From contig JBBDMI010000012.1 of assembly GCA_040878395.1 (NCBI GenBank), positions 1 through 64,000 of the forward strand: DNA of 64,000 nucleotides, in the 5' to 3' direction. The DNA is from Candidatus Dependentiae bacterium. GTDB lineage: Bacteria > Babelota > Babeliae > Babelales > Vermiphilaceae. The translations under genes were made by a program, and so were the position numbers. Shown here one piece after another: positions 9,298-18,722 of the stretch (positions are counted from its first letter, which is position 1; every line of letters starts with the position of its first letter). A model generated the notes under the pieces. The model was given only the letters and a program-made list of their open reading frames with translations. It was not told the DNA's origin and ran no database searches.

Positions 9298-9540
9298 TTA
9301 AAAAGTAGTATCAGTAGTAATAACAATATTTGGCATAAGCTCTCTTCCTTGCTCTTTTGCATCTTCACTAAATTGGTTACCACTAATATCTAGCTCTTGC
9401 AGGTTCGGCTGTACCGGCATCCCATCAAAACTGCTTATACTGTTATTCCTGATACTTAGCGATCCTAGATTCTCTATATTTGGTACTTCTTCCAAACCAT
9501 GCAAACTGGTGAGGAAAGAAGTCAATATAACATAAATCAC
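9298..9540 (-). CDS. Short leucine-rich-repeat protein or remnant
   Basis: About 80 residues if begun at a GTG at 9540. A hydrophobic signal-like start is followed by roughly two leucine-rich-repeat units (phrases LGSLSIRNNSI and LQELDISGNQF) and a short tail. The upstream reading frame continues into uvrC on the other strand without a convincing start. The full-length parent probably had more repeats, so this may be the 3' end of a degraded LRR gene. LRR proteins bind other proteins and are common among exported effectors; no more can be said here. Confidence 0.4.
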   Translation of the reverse strand: MIYVILTSFLTSLHGLEEVPNIENLGSLSIRNNSISSFDGMPVQPNLQELDISGNQFSEDAKEQGRELMPNIVITTDTTF

Positions 9541-9583
9541 TCTTTTTTTATGCAAAACCCAATAAAATGCTATATTGAAAAGT

Positions 9584-10846
9584 ATGGATAAGCTCAAAAC
9601 ACAACACTTACCCTCATTACCGGGCGTATACCTATTTAAAGATGAAAACAATGAGATTCTGTATATAGGTAAAGCCAAATCACTCAAAAACAGGGTGCGC
9701 AGCTATTTTGCCAAAAATAGCGATTGGAAAGTACAAGCATTACTTCAAGAAGCTCATAATATAGATTTTGTACTCACCAATACTGAAATTGAAGCAATGC
9801 TACTTGAAGCGCAATTGATTGGTGAACATAAACCCAAATTCAATGTTTTGCTCAAAAGTGGTCAACCATTTGTATATTTAATGTTTAGCAAACAAGAACT
9901 ACCCGAACTGAAGATTGTGCGCAATAAAAAAGAAAAAGGCATATTTTTTGGCCCCTTTTTGCATAAGCGCCAAGCCCGCTCTGTCGCCAAATTCTTAATC
10001 GATACCTTTAAACTACAGATATGTAACAAAAAGATTGCCAACGGTTGCCTTGATTATCATATTGGTAGATGTGCCGGATCGTGCAAAGATATATTTGATA
10101 GTAAGGATTATCTCTTTCGTATTGAATTAGCAAAAAGTGCACTCAAAAAAAACCGAAAAAACTTTTTGACGAGGTTACACAAAAAAATAAAAGAGCACAC
10201 CAAAGTGTTAGCTTTTGAAAAAGCAAAAAAACTCCATCAATATGTACTTGATCTTGATATGATTTTTAATACATTACACGTAAAGTATTCACACGAAAAA
10301 TATGCACCAAGCGTGTTTATTGCTATGCATCAAACAAAGCGCTTGCCTATTGATAAAGAGCAATTAGCTCAATCATTGCAAGAGCTGTTGCAAACAAACA
10401 AACCAATTCGCACCATTGATTGTTTTGATATCTCACATTTTCAAAGCTCATATTTGGTTGGATCATGTGTGCGCTTTAGCAATGGTCTACCTGATAAAAA
10501 CAACTTTAGGCGATTTAAAATTCGTTCTTTACAAGAGCAAAATGATTACGCTGCACTGCATGAAATCGTTTCGCGCCGCTATAAAAAACCTGAAGATCTA
10601 CCCGATTTAATATTGATTGATGGTGGCAAAGGCCAACTGAATGCGGTCAAAGATCTGTTTCCTAATACACTATTTGCAAGCTTAGCAAAACGAGAAGAGC
10701 TTCTTTTCACGCCATTGCACCCTGATGGCATTCATCTGGACGTCAAAACCCCAATCGGCAAAACATTAATTGCTTTACGTGATTATGCCCATCATTTTGC
10801 TATTAGCTATCACAAATTACGTCGAAATAAAGATATTCGAAACTAA
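9584..10846 (+). CDS. uvrC: UvrC excinuclease subunit, short form
   Basis: A 420-residue protein with an N-terminal GIY-YIG nuclease domain (PGVYLF and ILYIGKAKSLKNRV at about residues 10-40), a Cys-bearing region, a UVR-type UvrB-contact helix (FEKAKKLH near 210) and the C-terminal RNase H-like nuclease domain (DCFDISHFQ, LILIDGGKGQL). UvrC makes both incisions around bulky lesions in nucleotide excision repair. The usual protein is about 600 residues; this one stops right after the RNase H-like domain and lacks the tandem helix-hairpin-helix DNA-binding domain. An ATG at 9584 is preferred over a TTG at 9575. The 5' end overlaps the antisense LRR reading frame only if that frame extends past 9540. 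Confidence 0.9.
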   Translation: MDKLKTQHLPSLPGVYLFKDENNEILYIGKAKSLKNRVRSYFAKNSDWKVQALLQEAHNIDFVLTNTEIEAMLLEAQLIGEHKPKFNVLLKSGQPFVYLMFSKQELPELKIVRNKKEKGIFFGPFLHKRQARSVAKFLIDTFKLQICNKKIANGCLDYHIGRCAGSCKDIFDSKDYLFRIELAKSALKKNRKNFLTRLHKKIKEHTKVLAFEKAKKLHQYVLDLDMIFNTLHVKYSHEKYAPSVFIAMHQTKRLPIDKEQLAQSLQELLQTNKPIRTIDCFDISHFQSSYLVGSCVRFSNGLPDKNNFRRFKIRSLQEQNDYAALHEIVSRRYKKPEDLPDLILIDGGKGQLNAVKDLFPNTLFASLAKREELLFTPLHPDGIHLDVKTPIGKTLIALRDYAHHFAISYHKLRRNKDIRN

Positions 10847-10989
10847 AAAACACCTATAAAAATGACATCATCCTTCTAAAAGCTTCTTTTAACATGAAAA
10901 ACCATTGATATTGCAACACTTTCAACTCTATACTTAAAGAAAAAGATGATATTTTATAATAGCTTCACCATAAACAATGAGAATAAAAG

Positions 10990-11412
10990 ATGAAAAAATA
11001 TGTATTAATATTAATAAGTTTAATGTTGTTATCGCCATATTCACACGCCAGTGATCATAGCCCCAATGAACGCAAAAGATATCCTCATGGCACAATGATT
11101 CCGGGAGTAGGATTTGCTTTTGATGTCGACATACAAGCATTGGAGAAGTGCTGGACAGGGTATAAACAATTCCCCAACTTCTACAAACCCCCAAAAGATC
11201 TCCTCCCTGAAGAAAATGATGTATGCCTAATTGCAAAAATAAGTGACTCCAGTGAGCGAAAAAAAGAGTTAGAACAAATTGCTCTCAAGGCCAAGGAAGA
11301 ACAATGGGATGCTTCTTTGAGAGAGTTTATTAATAAAAAATTAAATGAAAAAGGATTTATAAGCACCATTAAATCACATTTAAGGAAAAGGCCAAAAGCT
11401 AATTCATTTTAA
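10990..11412 (+). CDS. Small secreted protein, RKK-W family member 1
   Basis: A 140-residue protein with a signal peptide (residues 1-20, ending SHAS). The mature part has a LEKCW phrase near residue 57 and a C-terminal helical module in which an ERKK-x-L element is followed by a Trp and an EFINKKL phrase. The same module occurs in the proteins at 11491-11829 and 17169-17492, defining a small local family. I do not recognise it from known families. A TATAAT-like box lies about 30 nt upstream of the start. Confidence 0.6.
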   Translation: MKKYVLILISLMLLSPYSHASDHSPNERKRYPHGTMIPGVGFAFDVDIQALEKCWTGYKQFPNFYKPPKDLLPEENDVCLIAKISDSSERKKELEQIALKAKEEQWDASLREFINKKLNEKGFISTIKSHLRKRPKANSF

Positions 11413-11446
11413 GTAAATTTTATTAACTAAAAAAAGGATAAATCTC

Positions 11447-11494
11447 ATGAAAAAACACATCAAGGAATGCCTGATCTTGAAAGATAAAAAATGA
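11447..11494 (+). CDS. 15-codon mini-ORF overlapping the next start
   Basis: ATG at 11447 is preceded by AAAAAGGATAAATC, a good ribosome-binding site, and runs 15 codons (MKKHIKECLILKDKK) to a TGA that overlaps the next gene's ATG as ATGA at 11491-11494. The following gene lacks its own clear ribosome-binding site, so the mini-ORF could drive it by translational coupling. It could also be a remnant of another family member's 5' end. Confidence 0.35.
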   Translation: MKKHIKECLILKDKK

Positions 11495-11829
11495 AATACA
11501 ATAACATACTTTTATTATTCCTTTTTGGGTTAATAAATTTAACCATTAACAGTGAAGCTCATAGAACCAAGTACGGCACTTTCGATTTAACCTTAATTGA
11601 TACAGAAGAGCTGGAAGATTGCTGGCTCGCAGCAGAAACAATGGGCTATATAGACAGCTCATTTGCATCGGATTCAGAAGAATATCGAATATACAAGATT
11701 GCTTTAAAACGCAACTCAGAGGACCGCAAAAAAAGCTTGCTACAATTACTATCAAAAGCAACAAAGGAGAACTGGAGTAAAGCGTATATAGATTTTATTA
11801 AAGCAAAATTGAAAGACGAAGAAAAATAA
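11491..11829 (+). CDS. Small secreted protein, RKK-W family member 2
   Basis: A 112-residue protein with a signal peptide (about residues 1-22). LEDCW near residue 47 and a C-terminal module (EDRKKSLLQLL, then a Trp, then IDFIKAKL) align with the proteins at 10990-11412 and 17169-17492. It is adjacent to member 1, so a tandem duplication is likely. Its start codon overlaps the stop of a 15-codon mini-ORF. Function unknown. Confidence 0.6.
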   Translation: MKYNNILLLFLFGLINLTINSEAHRTKYGTFDLTLIDTEELEDCWLAAETMGYIDSSFASDSEEYRIYKIALKRNSEDRKKSLLQLLSKATKENWSKAYIDFIKAKLKDEEK

Positions 11830-11834
11830 AAACC

Positions 11835-12194
11835 CTACTTTTCTACTATAGATGCAGCCAATCCTGCAACAAAAGCTTGATCTGTTTTAGACAAATCACT
11901 CAAGTAGGCCTCTGTCACAAACTCACAACAACCATTAAAATCTGGAAATTCACCAGCTTCACGAGAAAATGCATATGCTAAAGCAGCATGCGATTCAACA
12001 AACCGTATGGATTCTTTCATTTGAAGTGCTTTATTAAGCGATCGTAGCCATACAATACCCGGATTAATTTCGAAAGCTTTAGTCCCAAATGATTTTGAAA
12101 TCGTGCATGATAAAGCTTTCTTTATTGGCGACACAAACATTCCATTTAAGCTACAAAGGGAAACTAATAAAGAAAAAGTAATTCCTATTTTCAT
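11835..12194 (-). CDS. Secreted small protein, unknown
   Basis: About 119 residues with a signal peptide (residues 1-19). The ATG at 12194 is preferred because GAGG lies 8 nt upstream; an ATG two codons earlier sits too close to it. The mature protein has two Cys (adjacent, in NGCCEF) and a helical C-terminus rich in Ala. It converges with the 11491 gene with only 5 nt between the stops. I do not recognise it. Confidence 0.55.
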   Translation of the reverse strand: MKIGITFSLLVSLCSLNGMFVSPIKKALSCTISKSFGTKAFEINPGIVWLRSLNKALQMKESIRFVESHAALAYAFSREAGEFPDFNGCCEFVTEAYLSDLSKTDQAFVAGLAASIVEK

Positions 12195-12356
12195 AATCAT
12201 AGCCTCGATTATTTTTTTTAATAAAATATACCAAAAAAAAGATAAAACTATTGTTTGTACAAGGTAAATATATTACCCTAACTTTAACCGTAAAGGCTTA
12301 AAAAAACAGCAAAACAGATATGCTAAATTGCAAACAATTTCACTCAGGATAAATTA

Positions 12357-14918
12357 GTGGATACACAAAACTTTACTAATGCAACCCAAGAACTGATCAA
12401 TGATGCTGTTAGACTGGCAATGCAAAAAAACAACCCAACATTACAACCGGTCCACACTATTGATGCCGCATTACATAATGATTTTTGTATTTCATTCTTA
12501 CAAATGCTCAACATCCCCATTGATCAACTGCGCACATTGACTGCTCAAGCTCTAGACCAATTGCCTTCAGCACCAGGAACCAAGTTGAGCATGGATGTTG
12601 CCATGCAAGACTTTTTAACCTTATGCAAAAAAGAAGCTGACGCATTAAATGACCAATTTATAAGCCTAGAACATATCATGCTTGCATGGGCACAAACTGA
12701 ACATCTGCCTCCGTTTTTGCGATCGTTCTTTAAGCAGCATGCATTCACCCATTCAAATATACTTACCTATATGAAAGAATTAAGAAAAGGAAGTACCGTG
12801 GATAGCAAAACCGCCGAAAGCGCATATAATGTTTTAGAAAAATATGCACAAAATATAACCGAACAAGCACGTTTAGGAAAATTAGACCCGGTAATAGGCA
12901 GACATGATGAAATTCGCCGTGTGATTCAAATTTTATCCCGTAGGACGAAAAATAATCCTGTACTCATTGGTGAACCAGGTGTTGGTAAAACTGCAATTGT
13001 GGAAGGCATAGCACAACGCATTGTTGATAACGATGTCCCTGAAAGCTTAAAAGGCAAAAAAATATTTAGCTTAGATCTCGGGTTATTAATTGCAGGTGCA
13101 AAATATCAAGGTGAATTTGAAGATCGCATAAAAAATATTTTAAAAGAGATCGAAAAAAATCCTGATGATATCATTCTATTTATCGATGAATTACATATGT
13201 TAATTGGTGCCGGTTCATCCGGTGGTGGCATGGACGCTTCAAATCTACTCAAACCTGCTCTTGCACGTGGACAACTGCATTGCATCGGCGCAACTACACT
13301 CAAAGAGTACAAAAAATATATCGAGAAGGATTCCGCCCTAGAACGCCGTTTTCAAAAAGTATTAGTTGAAGAACCTTCTGTTGAAGATGCTATTTCAATT
13401 TTACGTGGACTGAAAGAACGGTATGAATTACATCATGGAATCCACATCAAAGATCAAGCGCTCATCGATGCAGTAAAGTTATCAGATAAAAATATTTCCG
13501 ATCGTTTTTTGCCTGATAAAGCAATTGATTTGATGGATGAAGCAGCTGCAATGGTCAAAATGTCAATCGATTCACAACCTGAACTAATCGACAAACTTGA
13601 ACGTAGTATTCGTCAACTTGAAATTGAAAAAGTTGCCCTACAAAAAGAAAAAGATGACGGTAAAGCAAAAGACCGTCTTGAAAAACTAGAAAAAGAACTC
13701 GCTGAACTCAAAGAAGAACACAACAAGCTGCTTAATCAATGGAAAGCGGAAAAAGCACCACTTGAGAAAATAAACAAAATTAAAGAAGAAATTGAAAACT
13801 CAAACTATCAATATCACATGGCAGAACGTGCCGGAGACTTTGCAAAAGCTTCTGAAATTAAATATGGCACAATCGCCAAACTTGAAGCAAAACTTGAACA
13901 AGAAAAAAATAAAATAAAAAACCTTAAAACAAAATTAATAAAACAAGAAGTTGATCAAGATGATATTGCCGCAGTTCTTTCCCGTTGGATAAAAATCCCT
14001 GCAGAAAAGCTCAAAGAAAGTGAAACCGAAAAACTACTTAATATGCAAAAAATTCTAGACAAACAGGTGATTGGCCAAGATGAAGCGGTTGAAAAAATTA
14101 CTCATGCAATTCAAATGCATCGCACCGGATTAACAGACCCAAACCGCCCAATCGGTTCATTTCTTTTTCTTGGACCAACCGGTGTAGGGAAAACTGAAGC
14201 TGCCCGTACGCTTGCCGATTTTTTATTTAATGATCCACATAAAATGATTCGCATTGATATGTCAGAATACATGGAAAAACATGCCGTTGCACGTTTAATT
14301 GGTGCTCCTCCAGGTTACATTGGTTATGAAGAAGGCGGGCAATTAACTGAGCAAGTCCGCAGACATCCGTATAGCGTTATCTTATTTGATGAAATAGAAA
14401 AAGCACACAGTGATGTGTTTAACATTTTGCTTCAAATCTTAGACGATGGCAGATTAACCGATTCACAAGGTCGCACCGTTTCATTCAAAAACACTATCAT
14501 TATCATGACCTCTAACATTGGGTCAAGTTTAATCCTTGAAGCCAATGCATTAACCGATGAAGTAAAAAAACAGATTGAGATGATTCTACACAAAACCTTC
14601 CGGCCTGAATTTTTAAACCGTATTGATGCAATTGTATACTTCAAAAAACTATCTGAAGCCAACGTACAAAAAATTGCACACCTACAAATTGCTCTTTTGG
14701 AAAATAGACTTGCTGAACGCAATGTAAAATTACAGATTTCCGACGGTGCAATTAAACGTATTGCCGAACTTGGCTATTCACCTGAATTCGGCGCACGGCC
14801 TCTCAAGCGTGCAATACAAAATCATATAACTGTGCCAATTTCACAATTTTTGCTTCAACACCCAGAAACACAAGAGATACATGTTGAACTCAAAAATGAT
14901 CAATTACACATTAGATAA
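12357..14918 (+). CDS. clpB: ClpB disaggregase (Hsp100)
   Basis: An 853-residue AAA+ chaperone. The layout is canonical: an N-terminal Clp repeat domain (about 1-140), AAA-1 with Walker A at 205-212 (GEPGVGKT), a long coiled-coil middle domain (about 395-530), and AAA-2 with Walker A at about 606-613 (GPTGVGKT), ending in the C-terminal D2-small domain. ClpB works with DnaK to extract proteins from aggregates. The start is a GTG with AGGATAAATT upstream. I saw no CIRCE-type inverted repeat in the 150 nt upstream. Length and domain order match the family. Confidence 0.97.
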   Translation: MDTQNFTNATQELINDAVRLAMQKNNPTLQPVHTIDAALHNDFCISFLQMLNIPIDQLRTLTAQALDQLPSAPGTKLSMDVAMQDFLTLCKKEADALNDQFISLEHIMLAWAQTEHLPPFLRSFFKQHAFTHSNILTYMKELRKGSTVDSKTAESAYNVLEKYAQNITEQARLGKLDPVIGRHDEIRRVIQILSRRTKNNPVLIGEPGVGKTAIVEGIAQRIVDNDVPESLKGKKIFSLDLGLLIAGAKYQGEFEDRIKNILKEIEKNPDDIILFIDELHMLIGAGSSGGGMDASNLLKPALARGQLHCIGATTLKEYKKYIEKDSALERRFQKVLVEEPSVEDAISILRGLKERYELHHGIHIKDQALIDAVKLSDKNISDRFLPDKAIDLMDEAAAMVKMSIDSQPELIDKLERSIRQLEIEKVALQKEKDDGKAKDRLEKLEKELAELKEEHNKLLNQWKAEKAPLEKINKIKEEIENSNYQYHMAERAGDFAKASEIKYGTIAKLEAKLEQEKNKIKNLKTKLIKQEVDQDDIAAVLSRWIKIPAEKLKESETEKLLNMQKILDKQVIGQDEAVEKITHAIQMHRTGLTDPNRPIGSFLFLGPTGVGKTEAARTLADFLFNDPHKMIRIDMSEYMEKHAVARLIGAPPGYIGYEEGGQLTEQVRRHPYSVILFDEIEKAHSDVFNILLQILDDGRLTDSQGRTVSFKNTIIIMTSNIGSSLILEANALTDEVKKQIEMILHKTFRPEFLNRIDAIVYFKKLSEANVQKIAHLQIALLENRLAERNVKLQISDGAIKRIAELGYSPEFGARPLKRAIQNHITVPISQFLLQHPETQEIHVELKNDQLHIR

Positions 14919-14971
14919 ATGAATTTTTAAATAGTGATGTTAAAAAATAGGTGTCACTTAAAGGCAATATT

Positions 14972-15277
14972 ATGAAGAAAATAATAGTGATAACTATCTT
15001 TTTCCATTCTGCACCATTATTAACTATGGAAAATCGAGAAACACGGCCGAGAGCAGCCTCCGTTGATTCTCCAAAAAACAGGAAGACGGCTGTTACAACA
15101 TTCGCAAAACAAAAACTTGAAGCCTTATCAAGGTTAAGCCAGAGCGATGTTTTAAACAGTAAGACAAAGCTTTTCGTCACAAAAAAGCATCGTTGTTCCT
15201 TGCCCGACGTAAAAAGCTTAACTCCACGCGAATACATGCGCATCAGAACGTTACTAAAAGAGAATCCAGGGGTATAA
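14972..15277 (+). CDS. Small basic secreted protein, unknown
   Basis: A 101-residue protein with a signal peptide (about residues 1-18) and a basic, Ser/Arg/Lys-rich mature part without recognisable motif. The ATG at 14972 has AAAGGC upstream and gives a clean signal peptide; an in-frame GTG at 14951 would add seven residues. It sits between clpB and tpiA on the same strand. Function unknown. Confidence 0.5.
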   Translation: MKKIIVITIFFHSAPLLTMENRETRPRAASVDSPKNRKTAVTTFAKQKLEALSRLSQSDVLNSKTKLFVTKKHRCSLPDVKSLTPREYMRIRTLLKENPGV

Positions 15278-15320
15278 CACGATTAATATTATATAAACCT
15301 ACATTAAGGAGCTCTATAGC

Positions 15321-16073
15321 ATGGGGAAAAAAATGTTTGTCGCCAATTGGAAAATGCAATTATCTTTTGATCAAGCTTGTGCATTTGCGCACAATCATCT
15401 TGAAGGCTTAAAAAAAGTTGCTGATCAATCACAGAGCGAAATTATATTATGCCCTTCATTTCCTGCATTGTACAATGTAAAACAGATATTAAAAAATACA
15501 AAAGTTCATATTGGTGCACAAACAGTATCGCGACACGGCTCCGGTGCTTATACCGGTCAAGTTTCGGCTCAATCACTTGCACAAACAGGATGCACCTATT
15601 GTATTATTGGCCATTCAGAAAATAGAAAATATCAACATGAAAGCAATGTTGATATTGAACAAAAATGCAAAGAGCTTCTTAAACAAAATATCACCCCCAT
15701 TATCTGTATTGGTGAATCAAAAGAAGCTTTTGAACAAAAAAAAACATATAACATTTTAAACGAACAACTTGAATTTATTTACACCGCCATCACAGAACTT
15801 AATCATCATGTTAAACATTATGCAATTGCCTATGAGCCAATCTGGGCAATAGGCACCGGCATCATTCCTGAAGTTGCATATTTAACTGAAATATTTGCAT
15901 GGCTTCATACTCAATCAAGAAAACAGACCGATACCCGTTTTTCTCTTCTTTATGGCGGCAGCGTCAATGCACAAAATGCACACAATATTTTATCAATTAA
16001 ACATATAGATGGTCTGTTAATCGGTGGCGCTAGTTTAGATTTTGCAACATTTGAACATATCATTAAAAACTAA
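15321..16073 (+). CDS. tpiA: Triosephosphate isomerase
   Basis: A 250-residue TIM-barrel enzyme interconverting dihydroxyacetone phosphate and glyceraldehyde 3-phosphate in glycolysis. The substrate-binding Asn9 and Lys11 (ANWKM), the catalytic His in IIGHSE, the catalytic Glu in YEPIWAIGTG and the phosphate-binding GGSVN and LIGGASL segments are all present. The start has a good AAGGAGCTC site upstream. With eno and a lactate dehydrogenase also in this window, the organism retains at least part of glycolysis. Confidence 0.97.
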   Translation: MGKKMFVANWKMQLSFDQACAFAHNHLEGLKKVADQSQSEIILCPSFPALYNVKQILKNTKVHIGAQTVSRHGSGAYTGQVSAQSLAQTGCTYCIIGHSENRKYQHESNVDIEQKCKELLKQNITPIICIGESKEAFEQKKTYNILNEQLEFIYTAITELNHHVKHYAIAYEPIWAIGTGIIPEVAYLTEIFAWLHTQSRKQTDTRFSLLYGGSVNAQNAHNILSIKHIDGLLIGGASLDFATFEHIIKN

Positions 16074-16091
16074 ATAAAGAGGGGACCTACA

Positions 16092-17057
16092 ATGTTTTTA
16101 TCAATTACATTCGTTATCACCGGCTTAATACTGCTCTGGCTATCAGGTGAATTGGCTGTCCGTTATAGCCTACAACTTGCCTACTTATCCGGCATTTCCA
16201 CCCTTATTATTGGTTTCTTTTTCATATCAATTTCCACCGGACTTCCAGAATTTTTTGTACTTTTTAATGCAACATGGTTAAAAACTCCCGCTCTAGCTGT
16301 CGGAGACATCATGGGTTCGAACTTCTTTGATTTAGCTATGGGTCTTGGCATTCCTGCATTCTTCATCCGTCCCATACTCATTGAAAAGAATGAACTTGCT
16401 CGAACTATATACTTGCTCATCAGCACAGTCCTTTTAATTCTTTTTATTTTTGCACATCAACAATTAACCTTTTGGCATGGCCTAACTCTAATATTAATGT
16501 ACTTCACTATTAATCTATTCTTTTTCAAATTACGCGGCCAAAATAACATGCATAAAGACAATATGGCACATATCGAAAAAACGCTCGAAAATGAATGGAT
16601 CGTTACCGGTATTGTCGGCACATGTATCAAACTGATTTTAGCAGTTTGTGTAGTTCTTTTTGCAGCACACCTCACGGTCACTTATGCAATTGAACTAACA
16701 CGCTTACTTGGACTTCCTATTGCACATTTTGGTGCCACATTTATTGCATTAGGAACCTCATTACCTGAACTAACTCTAAGTTTAACTGCAATAAAAAATA
16801 AAGAATACGCACTCATACTTGGTAATGCATTCGGCTCAATATGGAATCAAGGCGGTTTAATGCTTGGAATACTTACCTTGCTCAACCCTCCATCAATCAA
16901 TCTGCTCCCCATCTGGCATTTATTACCTTTTGCATTGCTTGCATTTACCATTGTTGCTTTTGCTGTCATCCAAAAGCGATGCATTGGCCGAATAACAGCT
17001 TCTTTACTCATAGCCACCTACTTTAGCTTCATCTTATATGAAATTATAGGATTTTAA
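16092..17057 (+). CDS. Sodium/calcium exchanger (CaCA family, YrbG-like)
   Basis: A 321-residue integral membrane protein of about ten segments. It carries two inverted alpha-repeats: STGLPEFFVL plus GDIMGSNFFDL in the first half and GTSLPELTLS plus GNAFGSIWNQ in the second, which line the cation site of CaCA antiporters. The Asn of the usual second GSN motif is Ile here (GSIWN). The family exchanges Ca2+ for Na+ or H+ across the inner membrane. It starts 18 nt after tpiA with GAGGGGACC upstream, suggesting co-transcription. The ion specificity cannot be told from sequence. Confidence 0.9.
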   Translation: MFLSITFVITGLILLWLSGELAVRYSLQLAYLSGISTLIIGFFFISISTGLPEFFVLFNATWLKTPALAVGDIMGSNFFDLAMGLGIPAFFIRPILIEKNELARTIYLLISTVLLILFIFAHQQLTFWHGLTLILMYFTINLFFFKLRGQNNMHKDNMAHIEKTLENEWIVTGIVGTCIKLILAVCVVLFAAHLTVTYAIELTRLLGLPIAHFGATFIALGTSLPELTLSLTAIKNKEYALILGNAFGSIWNQGGLMLGILTLLNPPSINLLPIWHLLPFALLAFTIVAFAVIQKRCIGRITASLLIATYFSFILYEIIGF

Positions 17058-17168
17058 GATTAAAATTTTAAAAACGCCCTAATATTATTGCAATGTGAAT
17101 TAAAAAACAGGTATTGTCAATAATAATACATCTTTTAATATTCATATAATTTTAATATAGGAAAAAAT

Positions 17169-17492
17169 ATGAAAAAACTATTGCTCACTTTCTTAATCAT
17201 AAGCGCCGGTACATGCTTTGCAGCGGAAACTCAACCCTTGCTTTCAAAAGAAGCAAGACAACCTATTTATACATTTGACCGGTTAAATCGCCTATGGGTT
17301 ACACAAATAACCGCAAACCTATCCGGAAAACGAATAATATCAAATGACCCTAAAATTCAAAAAATATTAAGGGCTGCACAAAAAACTGACCATGAAAAAA
17401 GAAAAAGATACCTTCTAAACCTTAATGCTGAAGCGTTAAATGACGAATGGGATCCAATTCTCATTGAATTCATAGATAGCAAAATTTCATGA
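17169..17492 (+). CDS. Small secreted protein, RKK-W family member 3
   Basis: A 107-residue protein with a signal peptide (residues 1-19, ending CFAAE). The C-terminal 40 residues (KRKRYLLNL, a Trp in DEWDP, then IEFIDSKI) align with the modules in the proteins at 10990 and 11491, so it is a dispersed third paralog. An AATATAGGAAA stretch precedes the ATG. Function unknown. Confidence 0.6.
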   Translation: MKKLLLTFLIISAGTCFAAETQPLLSKEARQPIYTFDRLNRLWVTQITANLSGKRIISNDPKIQKILRAAQKTDHEKRKRYLLNLNAEALNDEWDPILIEFIDSKIS

Positions 17493-17595
17493 CCTCTAAA
17501 AAATCACAAAAAAAATCTGTATGATTTTGCAAAAACATGCAAAAAGAGTATCCTAATGATAAAATAGCTTTTTTATTATTAAACGGAGATCTAGC

Positions 17596-17919
17596 ATGTT
17601 ATTCACCCTTCTTCTAACGCTCTACACAATTAATTGCATTTTGCTTGTTTTTATCATCTTAATCCAACAAGGTAAAGGCGGCATGGGTCTAGGTGCAATT
17701 GGTGGCGGAACTCAAATGCTTTTTGGTGGTTCCGGTGGTCAAGATTTATTCCAAAAGACTACCTGGGTTATGGGCACCATTTTTATGGTTGGTGGACTTG
17801 CATTGTCAATTTGGAGAACACAACAAAATAATGCTGCAACTTTCGTACGTCAACGTCAAGCACAAATGCCTATCCAAGCACCTGCACCAATGCCAACCGC
17901 ACCGGCAGAACAAGGTTAA
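17596..17919 (+). CDS. secG: Preprotein translocase subunit SecG
   Basis: A 107-residue protein with two membrane segments (about 2-22 and 54-73) separated by a Gly-rich loop containing IQQGKGGMG and GGSGGQDLF, the hallmark of SecG. A Gln/Pro/Ala-rich tail follows. SecG is a non-essential partner of SecYE that aids export. CGGAGATC precedes the ATG. It is followed after 14 nt by mlaE and then mlaF, making a small envelope-biogenesis operon. Confidence 0.95.
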   Translation: MLFTLLLTLYTINCILLVFIILIQQGKGGMGLGAIGGGTQMLFGGSGGQDLFQKTTWVMGTIFMVGGLALSIWRTQQNNAATFVRQRQAQMPIQAPAPMPTAPAEQG

Positions 17920-17933
17920 CAATACTCTTTAGC

Positions 17934-18722
17934 ATGTATATGTCTTTCATACATCCCCTGAACGTTATTGGTTCATATGCAGTGCATGCATATAAAAACA
18001 GCAAACGCTTTGCCTTTTTTCTGTTACAAGCAATATACATTGGCCTTACTAAACCATTAAAATTTCAAGCGTTGCTACAACAGATTGAACAGATTGGCAT
18101 TGACTCCTTAAATATTGTTATATTGACTGGTACTTTTACCGGTATGGTTTTTGCATTGCAAAGTTATATCGGTTTTTCACGTATTGGCGGCGAACAATTT
18201 ATCGGATCAGTTACTGCACTTGCCATGGCGCGTGAATTAGGGCCTGTTCTGACCGGTTTAATGGTGACCGGACGTGCATGCTCTGCAATTGCAGCCGAAT
18301 TGGGCACGATGCGCATTACCGAACAGATTGATGCACTTGTCACGTTGCGCATCAACACATTTTCTTATTTAATAGCACCACGCATATTTGCCGGCATCTT
18401 AGTTTTACCATGCTTATCTTTGTTTTGTAGTATCTGTGGAATTATTGGAGGCTACTTTGTTGTTGCCTATTCACTCAATTTAAGCGGCGAACAGTATGTT
18501 GCAAATATTATACAATTTTGCAAACTCAATGACATTATGGGCGGCCTTATTAAATCTGCTTTTTTTGGGTTAATTTTAACGTGGGTCGGATGCTATAAAG
18601 GTTACTATACCCATGGTGGCGCACGCGGTGTAGGCAAAGCAACAACAGAAGCGGTCGTACTTAGTTCAGTTTTGATATTGGTAATTAACTTCTTTTTAAC
18701 TAAACTTTTGGATCATCTATGA
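17934..18722 (+). CDS. mlaE: MlaE-type ABC transporter permease
   Basis: A 262-residue inner-membrane permease of the MlaE family, with about five or six membrane segments and the conserved AMARELGPVLTGLMVTGR and GTMRITEQIDAL segments that identify it. Its family moves phospholipids between inner and outer membrane with MlaF, an MlaD MCE protein and a periplasmic carrier. The start at 17934 has a second ATG two codons on. The stop overlaps the mlaF start (ATGA, 18719-18722). No mlaD gene is in the window. Confidence 0.93.
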   Translation: MYMSFIHPLNVIGSYAVHAYKNSKRFAFFLLQAIYIGLTKPLKFQALLQQIEQIGIDSLNIVILTGTFTGMVFALQSYIGFSRIGGEQFIGSVTALAMARELGPVLTGLMVTGRACSAIAAELGTMRITEQIDALVTLRINTFSYLIAPRIFAGILVLPCLSLFCSICGIIGGYFVVAYSLNLSGEQYVANIIQFCKLNDIMGGLIKSAFFGLILTWVGCYKGYYTHGGARGVGKATTEAVVLSSVLILVINFFLTKLLDHL

